The notes: a model not told the origin generated them from the letters alone. Shown: positions 42,965-53,008, counted from the stretch's first letter. The stretch: DNA of 64,000 nucleotides from Vibrio chagasii (GCF_024347355.1 NZ_AP025465.1:496001-560000), one strand, 5' to 3'. Translations and numbers: made by a program.

Positions 42965-43873
42965 ATGACAAACAAAATTTCATCGTCAAAACCTGAAACA
43001 AATATTAAGTTTATTGGCGCTCATGTGTCGGCAGCCGGTGGTGTTGATCAGGCTCCAATGAGAGCTCGAGAGATAGGTGCTAATGCGTTTGCACTGTTTA
43101 CTAAAAACCAGAGGCAATGGGCTGCAAAGCCGTTAGAGGCGAAAACTATTAGCGCCTTTAAAGCCAACTGCAAAATGTTGGGCTTTTCAGCGGAGCACAT
43201 TCTTCCTCACGACTCCTACTTGATTAACCTCGGCGCACCAGAAGAAGAGAAACTAGAGAAATCACGCGCTGCCTTTATTGATGAGATGGAACGTTGTAAC
43301 CAGCTTGGGTTAACGCTTTTGAACTTCCATCCTGGCAGCCATCTTAAAAAGATCTCTGAGACTGAGTGTCTAGCGAAAATCGCAGAGTCGATTAACCTCG
43401 CCCATCAAGCAGTTCCTGATGTGATGGCGGTGATCGAGAATACGTCAGGCCAAGGCACTAACTTGGGTTGGAAGTTTGAGCACCTAGCAGAGATTATCGA
43501 GCAAGTAGAAGATAAATCGCGTGTTGGCGTGTGTTTAGACACCTGCCACACCTTTACAGCGGGTTATGACCTAAGAACAAAAGAAGCGTGCGAACACACT
43601 TTCGCTGAATTTGACCGCATCGTGGGTATGCACTATCTAAGAGCAATGCACATCAATGATTCAAAAGCTGAGTTCGCGAGCCGAGTTGATAGACACCATT
43701 CTTTAGGAAAAGGCGAAATTGGCTGGGATTGTTTTGAGTATATTGCCTCAGATTCCCGCTTTAACGGAATCCCTCTTATCTTAGAAACGATTGATTCGAC
43801 GATTTGGAAAGAGGAAATTCAAAAGCTTAGAATGTTTCATCGCTCAGCAACGCTAGCGACGGGAGAGGCGTAA
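42965..43873 (+). CDS. nfo: Endonuclease IV (deoxyribonuclease IV)
   Basis: Nfo cleaves DNA 5' of abasic sites and removes blocked 3' ends in base excision repair. The 302-residue protein has an N-terminal extension of about 14 residues before the conserved [16 protein letters not shown]. Zinc-ligand motifs are visible: NFHPGSH (about 120), [13 protein letters not shown] (about 157), [16 protein letters not shown] (about 190) and [11 protein letters not shown] (about 240). E. coli Nfo has 285 residues. It could start at a later codon, but none has a better ribosome-binding site. Confidence 0.95.
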   Translation: MTNKISSSKPETNIKFIGAHVSAAGGVDQAPMRAREIGANAFALFTKNQRQWAAKPLEAKTISAFKANCKMLGFSAEHILPHDSYLINLGAPEEEKLEKSRAAFIDEMERCNQLGLTLLNFHPGSHLKKISETECLAKIAESINLAHQAVPDVMAVIENTSGQGTNLGWKFEHLAEIIEQVEDKSRVGVCLDTCHTFTAGYDLRTKEACEHTFAEFDRIVGMHYLRAMHINDSKAEFASRVDRHHSLGKGEIGWDCFEYIASDSRFNGIPLILETIDSTIWKEEIQKLRMFHRSATLATGEA

Positions 43874-43979
43874 TAATAGAGGGGAAAATTAATTTTCCTC
43901 TTTTTATAAGAATTGGCACCTTTATTTCATAGCTACTAAGTGAATATGTAGTTCACGATGTCTTATAGGAGGTGCCTTT

Positions 43980-44090
43980 ATGTATTCAAAAGCCCAAACT
44001 TCAACTGTTTCTGCCGCTCGTCGTTTACCGACTCCAAATCGTCACGTGCATAGCCATGGTCACCATCGTACTCAGCAGAAAAGCGGTTAA
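43980..44090 (+). CDS. 36-residue His-rich small protein with perfect ribosome-binding site
   Basis: AGGAGGTG at 43967–43974 lies five bases before the ATG, one of the best ribosome-binding sites in the window. The 36-residue product begins MYSKAQTSTVSAARRLPTPN and ends RHVHSHGHHRTQQKSG. It is basic and holds five His in HVHSHGHH plus H22 region, which could bind a metal. No membrane segment or known family. A terminator-like hairpin follows at 44162, so the gene would have a transcript of its own. Not recognised by me as a described protein. Confidence 0.65.
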   Translation: MYSKAQTSTVSAARRLPTPNRHVHSHGHHRTQQKSG

Positions 44091-44161
44091 TCGAGATCAA
44101 CACAACTTGAACTGATTATTATGATTCATCAACAAATGAACCCTACACATCATGTTTATTG

Positions 44162-44205
44162 ATAGCTGTATGAGGTATAACTAGTAGCCGATACAGCTAT
44201 TTTTT
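44162..44205 (+). terminator. Terminator downstream of the small His-rich protein
   Basis: ATAGCTGTAT (44162–44171) and ATACAGCTAT (44191–44200) form a perfect ten-base stem with a 19-base loop and a run of T. It separates the small gene from ung. Confidence 0.75.
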
Positions 44206-44248
44206 GACTGGCGAAACCTAGAAACCATGATGATTGGGAAGTAAAACG

Positions 44249-44929
44249 ATGAGCACACCAAAGACTTGGGCATCCATTATTAATGACGAACGTGAGAAAG
44301 AGTACTTCCAAAGTGTTCTCGCTTTCGTCGAACAGCAACGAAATAGTGGGAAAACCATCTACCCACCTCAAGAGCAGGTATTCAGCGCTTTTGATATGAC
44401 GCCCTTTGAGTCTGTACGAGTGGTTATCCTAGGACAAGACCCTTATCACGGTGCTAATCAAGCACACGGCTTGGCCTTCTCTGTATTGCCCGGCGTTAAA
44501 ATCCCGCCTTCTCTACGCAACATGTACAAAGAACTGGCACAAGATATCGAAGGTTTTGAAGCGCCTAACCATGGTTACCTTGAAGATTGGGCATCACAAG
44601 GGGTGTTGATGTTGAATACTGTTTTAACAGTAGAAGAGGCACAAGCACACTCACATGCCAAATGTGGCTGGGAAACCTTTACCGATGCCATTATTGCAGA
44701 GCTGAACCAGCGTTCTGAGCCGATTATTTTCTTGTTGTGGGGCGCGAATGCGCAGAAGAAAGGCCAAGCGATTGACACACAGAAACATCATGTGTTAGCT
44801 GCACCTCATCCTTCACCGCTGTCGGCACGTCGCGGTTTCTTTGGTTGCCAGCATTTTTCAACGGCTAACAAACTACTTTCTTCTATGGATCAGCAACCTA
44901 TCGACTGGCGCCTACCTGCAGAAGTGTAG
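44249..44929 (+). CDS. ung: Uracil-DNA glycosylase
   Basis: Ung removes uracil from DNA. From ATG 44249 ([10 protein letters not shown]) the protein has 226 residues; the TTG 15 bases earlier is unlikely. The water-activating loop GQDPYHG (about residue 61), the SLRNMYKEL block and the Leu-loop [13 protein letters not shown] (about 187) are all present. GGGAAG precedes the start. A terminator upstream makes it its own unit. Confidence 0.98.
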   Translation: MSTPKTWASIINDEREKEYFQSVLAFVEQQRNSGKTIYPPQEQVFSAFDMTPFESVRVVILGQDPYHGANQAHGLAFSVLPGVKIPPSLRNMYKELAQDIEGFEAPNHGYLEDWASQGVLMLNTVLTVEEAQAHSHAKCGWETFTDAIIAELNQRSEPIIFLLWGANAQKKGQAIDTQKHHVLAAPHPSPLSARRGFFGCQHFSTANKLLSSMDQQPIDWRLPAEV

Positions 44930-45015
44930 GTTGGTTGTTTTCTGAGCAGGGTCAAATCATAACTCGGTATCTTCGTATACACTTATAAATAGTAGGTGTA
45001 ATGGAGTGCAATACT

Positions 45016-45567
45016 ATGATGATTGAAAGGATAAGACGAGAGCATGGCTATATGGCTCGATTACTCGCGATACTCAACAATAAGTTAGAGTTTCTAAAAC
45101 AGGAGCGAGAAATAAACTATAGCCTTATCGCTGAGGTGGTTCACTACTTGATGAACCATTCAGATAAAGTACATCACCCTAAAGAAGACGTCATTTATCG
45201 CTATTACCTTAAGCAATATGGCAGTGACCAAGCAATTGAGGACTTGGAACTCGAGCATCAATTGCTATCTGAGAAAACGGCTGACTTTTTAGGTGTGGTA
45301 GACATGATCCTCCAAGATGCCGTGGTTCCACAGCAGGTGTTCATCGATCAACTCGAAAGCTTTGTTAAAGCGCAGCGAAAGCATATGGAGTATGAAGAGA
45401 AGCATGTGTTACCTATGATCGTGCAAGCATTTACAGTGAAGGATTGGCAAGAGGTTGAATCGCAATGGCTTCAACCCGAAGACGATCCTGTGTTTGGGGA
45501 TACGATTGCTGATCAGTATCGTCAACTCGCGGCGCGCGTGCGACAAAATGAACAAGAGTGTGTTTAG
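45016..45567 (+). CDS. Hemerythrin-domain protein
   Basis: A di-iron four-helix protein of about 183 residues. Expected ligands are present: His14-region REHGYMARLL, NHSDKVHHPKEDVIY, LELEHQLLSE, and QRKHMEYEEKHVLPM. Such proteins bind O2 or NO, or sense oxidants. The start is set at ATG 45016, which has GGAG nine bases upstream; an ATG at 45001 in frame would add five residues with a poorer site. It is not in an operon. Substrate unknown. Confidence 0.87.
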   Translation: MMIERIRREHGYMARLLAILNNKLEFLKQEREINYSLIAEVVHYLMNHSDKVHHPKEDVIYRYYLKQYGSDQAIEDLELEHQLLSEKTADFLGVVDMILQDAVVPQQVFIDQLESFVKAQRKHMEYEEKHVLPMIVQAFTVKDWQEVESQWLQPEDDPVFGDTIADQYRQLAARVRQNEQECV

Positions 45568-45666
45568 CGAGTTAGTATTTCCCTCTATATTAAAGGGGTC
45601 TTTCCCTCACAACGGAAATTTCAAAATGACTCGCAGCGCACGATAACACCAAATGAAAGAAAAAAA

Positions 45667-45682
45667 GCACCTTCATAGGTGC
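45667..45682 (-). terminator. Terminator of the DUF3545 gene
   Basis: GCACCT / AGGTGC with a four-base loop, followed on the minus strand by seven T. The hemerythrin gene converges with it. Confidence 0.8.
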
Positions 45683-45712
45683 CTTTTGCTATCTGTTTTC
45701 TTATCGTGCTGA

Positions 45713-45901
45713 TTAAAGCTTTATATCGTCAAGGCTAAAATCAAGACCTAGGTTCATCTCTCTTAGCTCTTTCTCAAGCTGCCTACGATCGTTGATTGCT
45801 TCGATTTCACGCCACTTACGCTTGAGTGGTTTAGAGCGTGTTTTCTGAGTTGCACGTGGCATTTCTAGTTCTGATATTTCATCGAATTGAAAGTTATCCA
45901 T
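45713..45901 (-). CDS. DUF3545 family small protein
   Basis: A 62-residue soluble, highly charged protein (MDNFQFDEISELEMPRATQK…, then RKWREIEAINDRRQLEKELREM). AAGGAGAT precedes the ATG. It matches the DUF3545 family of Vibrio and relatives as I recall; function unknown. The charged helix in the middle may mediate protein or RNA contacts. Confidence 0.7.
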   Translation of the reverse strand: MDNFQFDEISELEMPRATQKTRSKPLKRKWREIEAINDRRQLEKELREMNLGLDFSLDDIKL

Positions 45902-46613
45902 AAGCCATATCTCCTTCCGTGGGACTAGTTCTTACGAACTATTAAATATCATAATTAGGTTCACCATAACCTTGATTTGTTTCTCATTTGTTTCAAATCT
46001 ATGAAGGTTTTGTTTTCGTTTTCTATGCATGCTCACACATTGTGGTGATTTTTATGTATGAAAAGTGAGCAAACAAACCGAAGTAAACGATTAAATTACA
46101 GGTTGTGGAATGTTAATTCATTGTGCGAAAGGAATAGCACTTTATCGACAATGCATTTAACTGCGTATCACGCTTTATTGGAGAGTCATCTTATCGTCCT
46201 AGAAAAAAACGCAGAACTTCACTATACCTTGTAAAACCTAGGCTGACGTTACTTTTACGGTGTGTCGTTCTTATTCGGTGGGGTCGGTTGTTGATGTTGA
46301 GATTATGTCCCGATAATGTGACTTTTATTGGGCTGGATTGTTGAAAAATGTGTTAACAAAAGGTGTGTTATTAGTGAAATGTCATTTTGATATAAATCAA
46401 TTTGCATATTGATTTTTAGGTCGTCTCGCTGCATTATCCGCCCGTCAAAAAATACACCGATACGTAAAATGGATGCATGAAGCGACATTTACAATCTAGA
46501 TCGCAACAAATAAATATAAAACTAATGCCGACACAACTATTGACACTGGCATAGGTGATCTAGGGGAAGGCTTGGAAGCATGATCGGTGCTTAAACTCAA
46601 TTACGAGGTTCAC
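45902..46613. promoter_or_regulatory. Long control region before the alanine symporter
   Basis: A 712-bp region. It contains a perfect FNR box TTGATATAAATCAA (46387–46400), with a possible -10 CATTAT at 46432–46437 (start near -50 from the box centre). Another TTGACA at 46540 lacks a partner. The rest is AT-rich; I see no tRNA, riboswitch or coding frame. Confidence 0.55.
46387..46400. promoter_or_regulatory. Perfect FNR box
   Basis: TTGATATAAATCAA, no mismatch to TTGAT-N4-ATCAA. About 220 bp before the symporter start. It could also be bound by CRP-like factors, but the CRP half-sites are poor. Confidence 0.65.
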
Positions 46614-48041
46614 GTGACAGACTTAATCAATTTGATGAACGATCTCCTTTGGGGATCTATCTTAGTTTATTTACTGGTTGGTGTGGGTATCTACTTCACC
46701 GTACGACTAGGCTTCATTCAATTCCGCCATTTCGGCCACATGTTCTCGGTTCTAAAGAACAGCCGCAAAGCAGACAGTGCTGGTATCTCTTCTTTCCAAG
46801 CTCTTTGTACTAGTCTTGCTGCTCGTGTTGGTACGGGTAACATGGCAGGTGTTGCTGTAGCACTTACTGCTGGTGGCCCTGGTGCTATCTTCTGGATGTG
46901 GCTAATTGCAATGCTAGGTATGGCAACATCATTTGCTGAAAGTACGCTAGCGCAGTTATACAAAACACGCGATAACGACGGTAACTACCGTGGTGGCCCT
47001 GCATACTACATGGAGAAAGGCCTTGGCATGCGTTGGATGGGGGTTCTATTCTCTATCTTCCTAATCATCGCATTCGGTCTTGTATTCAACGCGGTTCAAG
47101 CGAACGCGATTGCAAGTGCAATGAATACAGCGTTTGACTTTGAACGCAGCTACACAGGTGTAGCAATCGTAATTATCTCTGCATTCGTTATCTTCGGTGG
47201 TATCCGTAAGATTGCACGTACTGCAGAAATCATCGTTCCAATCATGGCATTGGCTTACCTTGCTATCGCTCTGTTTATCATGTTTGCGAACATTGAAAGA
47301 GTGCCTGAAGTGATCGCTCTTATCTTCAAGAGTGCATTCGGCCTACAAGAAGCGGCTGCCGGCGGTCTAGGTTACGCAATTGCACAAGCGATGATTAACG
47401 GCATCAAACGTGGTCTGTTCTCGAACGAAGCGGGTATGGGTTCTGCGCCAAACGCAGCAGCTTCTGCTACGCCTTACCCACCGCACCCAGCATCACAAGG
47501 TTATGTACAAATGTTAGGTGTATTCATGGATACGATCGTTATCTGTTCTGCAACAGTAGCAATCATCCTGATGTCTGGTGAGTATGTACCACACGGTGAA
47601 GTAACAGGTATCGAGCTGACTCAACGTGCACTAACAGCACAAGTAGGCTCTTGGGGCGGTATTTTTGTAGCGGTAGCGATTTTCTTCTTCGCTTTCACTT
47701 CAATCATTGCAAACTACTCGTACGCTGAAACGAACCTGATTTTCCTAGAGCACAACAATAAGAAAGGCCTCGTGCTATTCCGTATTATTGTTCTGGGTAT
47801 GGTTATGTTTGGTTCTCTAGCAACGCTACCTACGGTATGGGCACTGGCTGACGTATCGATGGGTCTAATGGCGATTGTTAACTTGGTGGCGATTATCCTG
47901 CTATCAGGCATCGTGATTAAGCTAGCGAAGGACTACAACCGCCAACTTGACGCGGGTAAAGTACCGACATTTGATGCAAATGACTTCCCTGAGCTTAAGT
48001 CTCAACTGGAAGATGGTATTTGGGACAACAACAAGAAGTAG
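46614..48041 (+). CDS. Sodium:alanine symporter (AGCS family)
   Basis: An inner-membrane carrier that imports alanine or glycine with Na+. The start is GTG 46614 (MTDLINLMNDLLWGS), which has GAGG five bases upstream; the GTG at 46587 lacks a site. The 475-residue protein has about ten membrane segments and AGCS signatures: AARVGTGNMAGVAVAL (about residue 70), GGPAYYMEKGLG, and the C-terminal FSNEAGMGSAPNAAA. It is followed by a terminator. A perfect FNR box upstream suggests oxygen control. Confidence 0.93.
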   Translation: MTDLINLMNDLLWGSILVYLLVGVGIYFTVRLGFIQFRHFGHMFSVLKNSRKADSAGISSFQALCTSLAARVGTGNMAGVAVALTAGGPGAIFWMWLIAMLGMATSFAESTLAQLYKTRDNDGNYRGGPAYYMEKGLGMRWMGVLFSIFLIIAFGLVFNAVQANAIASAMNTAFDFERSYTGVAIVIISAFVIFGGIRKIARTAEIIVPIMALAYLAIALFIMFANIERVPEVIALIFKSAFGLQEAAAGGLGYAIAQAMINGIKRGLFSNEAGMGSAPNAAASATPYPPHPASQGYVQMLGVFMDTIVICSATVAIILMSGEYVPHGEVTGIELTQRALTAQVGSWGGIFVAVAIFFFAFTSIIANYSYAETNLIFLEHNNKKGLVLFRIIVLGMVMFGSLATLPTVWALADVSMGLMAIVNLVAIILLSGIVIKLAKDYNRQLDAGKVPTFDANDFPELKSQLEDGIWDNNKK

Positions 48042-48081
48042 TTTTGTTGGAGTGATAAAGCGCTTATCCTAAAACAACTGC

Positions 48082-48111
48082 AAAGGCTAAGGTTTCGACC
48101 TTAGCCTTTTT
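48082..48111 (+). terminator. Terminator of the alanine symporter gene
   Basis: A perfect twelve-base stem AAAGGCTAAGGT / ACCTTAGCCTTT with a TTCG tetraloop and T run. Confidence 0.95.
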
Positions 48112-48264
48112 CTTTGCCTGCTTTTTCGTTCTCAGCGGCTTTTGATGATTGAAAGTGGGTGGTTATAATCATCTATCAAAGTAATAGGAAGAGTCATAAA
48201 GACAAGTTGATGTTTTTTCTATACTCTAGCAGCATCCAGTTAGATAACCGATTAGGGTAAAGTT

Positions 48265-49041
48265 ATGTTAGTTGTCGTGTCTCCAGCCAAAACACTTGAT
48301 TACGAATCACCATTAGCGACAGAACGCTTTAGTCAGCCTGAGTTTGTTGAACACTCTGCTGAACTGATTGAAGAGTGCCGCAAGCTGACACCAGCAGATG
48401 TCTCTGCATTGATGAAAGTGAGCGATAAGATCGCAGGGTTGAACGTAGCGCGCTTTGAGCAGTGGAGCGAGACTTTTACCCAAGAGAATGCACGTCAAGC
48501 CATCCTTGCCTTCAAAGGTGATGTATACACAGGCCTAGACGCTGAAACACTGTCGGATGAAGATTTTGACTACGCACAGAACCACCTGCGTATGCTTTCT
48601 GGTCTTTACGGCTTACTAAAGCCACTTGATTTGATGCAACCTTACCGCCTAGAAATGGGCACGCGTTTAGCGAATGCTCGTGGTACTAATTTGTACCAGT
48701 TCTGGGGCAATATCATCACAGACAAGCTGAATGAAGCGCTGAATGCTCAAGGCGACAATGTGCTGATCAACCTAGCATCTAACGAGTACTTCAAAGCGGT
48801 AAAACCAAAGAACTTGGATGGCCAAGTGATTACACCGGTATTCAAAGACTGCAAGAACGGTCAATACAAGGTGATCAGTTTCTACGCGAAAAAGGCGCGC
48901 GGCATGATGGCTCGCTACATCATTGAGAACAAAGTGGACTCAATTGAAGCACTGACTAAGTTTGATACCGCGGGTTACTACTTCGTAGAAGAAGAGTCGA
49001 ATGCGAAAGAGCTTGTCTTCAAGCGTGAAGAGCAAAACTAG
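48265..49041 (+). CDS. yaaA: Peroxide stress protein YaaA
   Basis: YaaA lowers free iron during H2O2 stress in E. coli, where it is induced by OxyR; its biochemistry is a DNA-binding fold with unclear detail. The 258-residue protein has the conserved start [39 protein letters not shown] in the middle and the basic [14 protein letters not shown] region. GGGTAAAG precedes the start. Downstream lies a terminator shared with srmB's end. Confidence 0.94.
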   Translation: MLVVVSPAKTLDYESPLATERFSQPEFVEHSAELIEECRKLTPADVSALMKVSDKIAGLNVARFEQWSETFTQENARQAILAFKGDVYTGLDAETLSDEDFDYAQNHLRMLSGLYGLLKPLDLMQPYRLEMGTRLANARGTNLYQFWGNIITDKLNEALNAQGDNVLINLASNEYFKAVKPKNLDGQVITPVFKDCKNGQYKVISFYAKKARGMMARYIIENKVDSIEALTKFDTAGYYFVEEESNAKELVFKREEQN

Positions 49042-49095
49042 ACGTTATTGATTCAAGGTAGTCGAGCTCTATGGCGAGACACCAGCCAGATAGAG

Positions 49096-49130
49096 AAAAG
49101 CCCCATGCAGTTCGCTGCGTGGGACTTTTT
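49096..49130. terminator. Terminator between yaaA and srmB
   Basis: AAAAGCCCCATGCAG, TTCG, CTGCGTGGGACTTTTT: a fifteen-base stem with two mismatches. It lies between two converging genes. Confidence 0.85.
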
Positions 49131-49155
49131 GTTGAATCATTCAAAAGTTAGCAGA

Positions 49156-50421
49156 TTACTTTTTCTTAGCCGCTTTCTTTTTCTTCGCGATTTTTTTCTT
49201 CTTCGCGAGCTTCTGCTTCTCTACTGCTTTCTTATCTTCTTTCTTTGGTTTCTTTTTCTTCGTTACCGTGGCTTTCTTGTGTGTTGGACGCATGCCTTCA
49301 ACGAAGCGCTCTTTGATTGCTTCTTTGGTGTAACGAGCAACGCGTTCAATCATCAATTGATCGTGCGCTTCGATTAGAGAAACCGCATTACCTTTTTTAC
49401 CAGCACGAGCCGTACGGCCAATTCGGTGTAAGTAAACATCAGCTGTGCGTGGCATGTCGTAGTTAATTACATGGCTTACATCTGGAAGGTCTATACCACG
49501 AGCCGCTACGTCAGTTGCTAGCAGTACGTTTACAGTGCCATCACGGAAACGAGCAATCGCATTGTTACGACGATCTTGAGGCATTTCGCCTTGAATCCAA
49601 GCACATGGAATCTGAGCGCTCTCTAGCAGTGCACGCAGGTCACCTAAACGCTCACGAGTTTTCAAGAAGACGATGCTACGCTCAGCTTCTTTAGTAATGA
49701 TGTGTTTTAGCAGCTCAAGTTTGTGCTCTGCTGTGTCTGCACGGTGGTACCACTGAGTGATCTTTTTACGCTCACGTAGTGATGACTTTGCGTCGATCTC
49801 TGCTGGGTTGTTCAGTAGGTCTTCAGTGAAACCTTCAACACCTTTACCTTCTAGCGTTGCTGAGAAAAGTAAAGTTTGCTTACGCCAGCGACACTCTGCA
49901 GATAGGCGATCAACAACAGGACCAAAGCCCATGTCTAACATGCGGTCTGCTTCGTCTAAGATCAGCCATTCGATCGCACGACAATCAAAGCGCTCAGCTT
50001 CGATGTATTCCATTAGGCGGCCTGGAGTCGCAACAACGATGTCTTGGGTGGTGCCAAGAATGTCTGCGTGCTCTTGGTACATCACACCACCTGTGATGGT
50101 GAAGATGTTTAGCGCAGTGTATTTCGCAAGTTCACGAGCTTGGTCAGTGATCTGCATTGCTAGTTCACGGGTCGGCGTCAGGATAAGCATACGAGCAGGG
50201 CCCGCTTTCTTACGTGGGAAATCCTGAAGGTACTGCAGTGCTGGCAGTACGAATGAGGCTGTTTTACCAGTACCTGTTGGCGCAGAAGCCAAAACGTCTC
50301 TTCCATCTAACGCTTGTGGGATTGCTTCAGCTTGTATCTGTGTTGGGCGTTCGTAGCCCATTTCGTCAATTGCTTTAAGCAGCTCTTGGTTTAGATCGAG
50401 TTCTGCAAAGGTTCTGATCAC
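49156..50421 (-). CDS. srmB: DEAD-box RNA helicase SrmB
   Basis: SrmB is an ATP-dependent RNA helicase needed for early assembly of the 50S ribosomal subunit. The 421-residue protein has the Q motif, Walker A APTGTGKTA (about 47), PTRELA, DEAD (LDEADRMLDMGF, about 153), SAT, and the C-terminal RGIDLPDVSHV and HRIGRTARAG motifs. A Lys-rich tail of about 45 residues replaces E. coli's longer tail and likely binds rRNA. Start is GTG 50421 with GGAG upstream. trmN6 is next, on the same strand. Confidence 0.93.
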   Translation of the reverse strand: MIRTFAELDLNQELLKAIDEMGYERPTQIQAEAIPQALDGRDVLASAPTGTGKTASFVLPALQYLQDFPRKKAGPARMLILTPTRELAMQITDQARELAKYTALNIFTITGGVMYQEHADILGTTQDIVVATPGRLMEYIEAERFDCRAIEWLILDEADRMLDMGFGPVVDRLSAECRWRKQTLLFSATLEGKGVEGFTEDLLNNPAEIDAKSSLRERKKITQWYHRADTAEHKLELLKHIITKEAERSIVFLKTRERLGDLRALLESAQIPCAWIQGEMPQDRRNNAIARFRDGTVNVLLATDVAARGIDLPDVSHVINYDMPRTADVYLHRIGRTARAGKKGNAVSLIEAHDQLMIERVARYTKEAIKERFVEGMRPTHKKATVTKKKKPKKEDKKAVEKQKLAKKKKIAKKKKAAKKK

Positions 50422-50528
50422 TGTTGTTTCTCCACAAGCAATAAATGTTTCTGTCTCAAAAAGCAGACGATAAAAAAGAGTAGTCGGACATTATAGAAGC
50501 ATTAGTGATTAGGATCACATGGTATTTG

Positions 50529-51257
50529 CTACATCTTGAGATAAAAATCTTTGGTGAGCGCTATAAATGCCTCGCTATAACCATTTTGATGATGAATGGT
50601 AAGCGATTCACGCTGCAAATCGGCCTCACGCGCAGGATCTTTCGATAACTCAAAAAGAATTCGACTCGCAGGCTTCTTGTCTGTGGTTTTGACATCGAGA
50701 CGCTTAGCTAGGTGCCAACCGCACTGTTTGGCAAGCTTGATAAAACCTTCTCCCTCAGGCGTTGGCAGTATAAAACTGGCGGTTGCAGTTTCGGTTGTTA
50801 TCTCGAAACATCGTTTAGCAAGTTGCAGGTGATCCAAGCTGTCGGTATGTCTGGCGGTGGCTCTTTGGCTCTGCTGTGCCTGTTCCCCAGAGTTGAAGTA
50901 GGGTGGGTTGCAGATTATCGCGTCAAACTTTTTCGGAAAGTCGGTGGTGAGTACACTGTCATCATGCAGAGTAATGCGATCTTGCCATGGCGACTGCTCA
51001 ATATTAATGGTCGCAGCCTCAATCGCATGTGGATCAATATCGATCGCGGAGATCGAGACGTCTGTAAAACGCTGCGCGGTCATCAAGGCCAAAAGCCCGG
51101 TGCCAGTTCCAATATCGAGTGCTGAGGACTTAGGTGTAATGCTTACCCATGCGCCAAGTAGTACACCATCGGTGCTGACGGGCATACCGCTTTGCCCACC
51201 GTAAATTGAGAATTGCTTAAAATTGAAGCTTTTAGTCTGCACGATTTTGTCTTTCAT
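50529..51257 (-). CDS. trmN6: tRNA1(Val) (adenine37-N6)-methyltransferase
   Basis: TrmN6 (YfiC) methylates A37 of tRNA-Val1. The 242-residue protein has the class I SAM-binding fold ([14 protein letters not shown], about 45) and the amino-methyltransferase motif NPPY ([10 protein letters not shown], about 117). In E. coli it also borders srmB, supporting the assignment, although there the two genes are divergent as I recall. The gap to srmB is about 107 bases. Confidence 0.93.
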   Translation of the reverse strand: MKDKIVQTKSFNFKQFSIYGGQSGMPVSTDGVLLGAWVSITPKSSALDIGTGTGLLALMTAQRFTDVSISAIDIDPHAIEAATINIEQSPWQDRITLHDDSVLTTDFPKKFDAIICNPPYFNSGEQAQQSQRATARHTDSLDHLQLAKRCFEITTETATASFILPTPEGEGFIKLAKQCGWHLAKRLDVKTTDKKPASRILFELSKDPAREADLQRESLTIHHQNGYSEAFIALTKDFYLKM

Positions 51258-51571
51258 GAATGTTCTGAGTATCGAGATATTTTAAGTGATTAGCTCTAAT
51301 GTTAACCACTTGTATGGATCAATGTTCTACTTGAGAAACTATTGTTGTGAATTATGGTTAGTTTATAATTGTGGCTATTTTTTCATATCTAGTGGAATCC
51401 ACTGCTTTTTGTTTGTATATGCAAATTTATATGGTGTTTTTGTGTGGTGACTTGCAGCTAGCCAGTTGTTTCGTCATTATGCGCGACTATTTTATAGATT
51501 GAATGGCAGCTTTTCACTGTAACATTCACGTAAGCACAACATAAATTCATAAATATAATTAAGGATTATCT
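51258..51571 (+). promoter_or_regulatory. Promoter region of brnQ
   Basis: A 314-bp AT-rich region. TTGTTG (51342–51347), 16 bp and TATAAT (51364–51369) form a plausible promoter with a long leader. The palindrome AGTGGAATCCACT (51391–51403) lies in that leader and could be an operator or RNA hairpin. Confidence 0.5.
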
Positions 51572-52885
51572 GTGAAACAGAGTCTAAAACTAACAGATAT
51601 AATGGCATTGGGCTTTATGCTTTTTGCGTTTTTCTTGGGTGCGGGTAACATCATCTTCCCACCTCTAGCTGGCCAATTGGCTGGTGATCATTTTCTTCCA
51701 GCGATGTCTGGTTTCCTGCTGACTGCCGTTGGTCTGCCGTTAATCACTATCGTGGCTGTTGCACTTGCGGGTGGTTCTTGGGGTCACCTGACTAAAGATC
51801 TTCCTAAGAAAGCAGCAACCATCATGGCTGTGTTGATCTTCATTATCATTGGTCCTGCATTTGCTGCACCACGTACCGGCCTTGTTGCTTATGAGATGGC
51901 GGTGAAACCGTTCTTCATCGATGCCTCTCAAGCTCACCTAACATTCTTTTCTATCGCATTTTTTGTGGTTGCCATGTTCTTCTCATGGTCTCAAGGTAAG
52001 CTAATTGACGTTATCGGCAAGGTTCTAACACCAGCACTTTTCATCGGTTTAGTTGTACTGGCGGTTGCTGTATTTGTTAACCCTCAGGGTGATATTCTTG
52101 GTGCTCACGGTGAATACATCACTCAGCCATTAACAAAAGGTTTCCTTGAAGGTTACAACACCATGGATACTTTTGCTTCACTGATGTTTGGTATGCTGAT
52201 TGTGGACTCTATCCGCAGCAAAGGCATCACTGACCGCGCAGCGACGACTAAGTACCTGATCAGCGCAGGTTTTATTGCTGCGGCGGGTCTAGCATTCGTT
52301 TACATTTCTCTGTTCTACCTGGGCGCAACAAGCGCAACAGTAGCTGCGGGTGCTGACAACGGCGGTGCGATCTTAAGCCTATATGTTCAATCACTGTTTG
52401 GTCCTTCAGGTCAGCTAGTGCTTTCTGTCATCGTACTACTAGCGTGTCTAACAACAGCGATTGGCCTTGTGTCTGCGTGTTCTGACTACTTCAGTTCACT
52501 AACGCCGCTGTCTTACAAAACTTGGGTAATCATCAACGGTGTTGCTTGTGCAACGGTAGCGAACGTTGGTCTTTCTCAGCTTATTTCTCTGTCTGTTCCT
52601 GTACTGTTTGCGCTGTACCCAGTAGCGATCGCATTGGTAGCACTGACGTTCTTGCGTAGCCGTTTCCCTAATCCAAAAGTAGCGTACCGCGTTGTGGTAT
52701 TAGTGTCATTGATGTTTGCTCTTATTGATGGTGCGAAAGTAGCGGGTGTTGATGTATCAGCACTGAAGATGCTGCCTCTGTTCGAGATCGGCATGGGTTG
52801 GTTACTTCCAACGGCGGCAGCAATCATCTGTATGTTCTTTGTTGGTAAGTCAGCAGAGCAAGAGATGGCAGAAGAGACGGTTTAA
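51572..52885 (+). CDS. brnQ: Branched-chain amino acid transporter BrnQ
   Basis: BrnQ imports leucine, isoleucine and valine with Na+ or H+. The 437-residue protein has about twelve membrane segments. The N-terminal signature is LGFMLFAFFLGAGNIIFPP (about residues 12–30). Start is GTG 51572 with AAGGA upstream. It is a single-gene unit with its own terminator. Confidence 0.94.
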   Translation: MKQSLKLTDIMALGFMLFAFFLGAGNIIFPPLAGQLAGDHFLPAMSGFLLTAVGLPLITIVAVALAGGSWGHLTKDLPKKAATIMAVLIFIIIGPAFAAPRTGLVAYEMAVKPFFIDASQAHLTFFSIAFFVVAMFFSWSQGKLIDVIGKVLTPALFIGLVVLAVAVFVNPQGDILGAHGEYITQPLTKGFLEGYNTMDTFASLMFGMLIVDSIRSKGITDRAATTKYLISAGFIAAAGLAFVYISLFYLGATSATVAAGADNGGAILSLYVQSLFGPSGQLVLSVIVLLACLTTAIGLVSACSDYFSSLTPLSYKTWVIINGVACATVANVGLSQLISLSVPVLFALYPVAIALVALTFLRSRFPNPKVAYRVVVLVSLMFALIDGAKVAGVDVSALKMLPLFEIGMGWLLPTAAAIICMFFVGKSAEQEMAEETV

Positions 52886-52924
52886 TCTCTGATTGAGATT
52901 AGATAGTCATTCTAAATGACATAG

Positions 52925-52961
52925 AAAAGGCCTCATTACTTCGCAGTAGTGAGGCCTTTTT
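52925..52961. terminator. Terminator between brnQ and fldB
   Basis: AAAAGGCCTCATTACT, TCGC, AGTAGTGAGGCCTTTT with one T·G pair and a T run. Two genes converge here. Confidence 0.93.
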
Positions 52962-53008
52962 GTATTCTGTTTGTTTTGAAATGAACAGCTTGTGGAGAGC
53001 TTATCTAC

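Noticed and set aside
43913..43930. Sigma-54-like site TGGCAC-N5-TTTCA before the 36-residue gene
   Set aside because: The invariant GC of the -12 element is TC here, so a sigma-54 promoter is unlikely.
46580..46594. Four-codon mini frame (MIGA) before the alanine symporter
   Set aside because: Too short to judge, and the GTG at 46614 has its own GAGG site; no attenuator hairpin accompanies it.
46440..46613. Possible glycine riboswitch before the alanine symporter, as known for some Vibrio carriers
   Set aside because: None of the conserved glycine aptamer blocks could be found.
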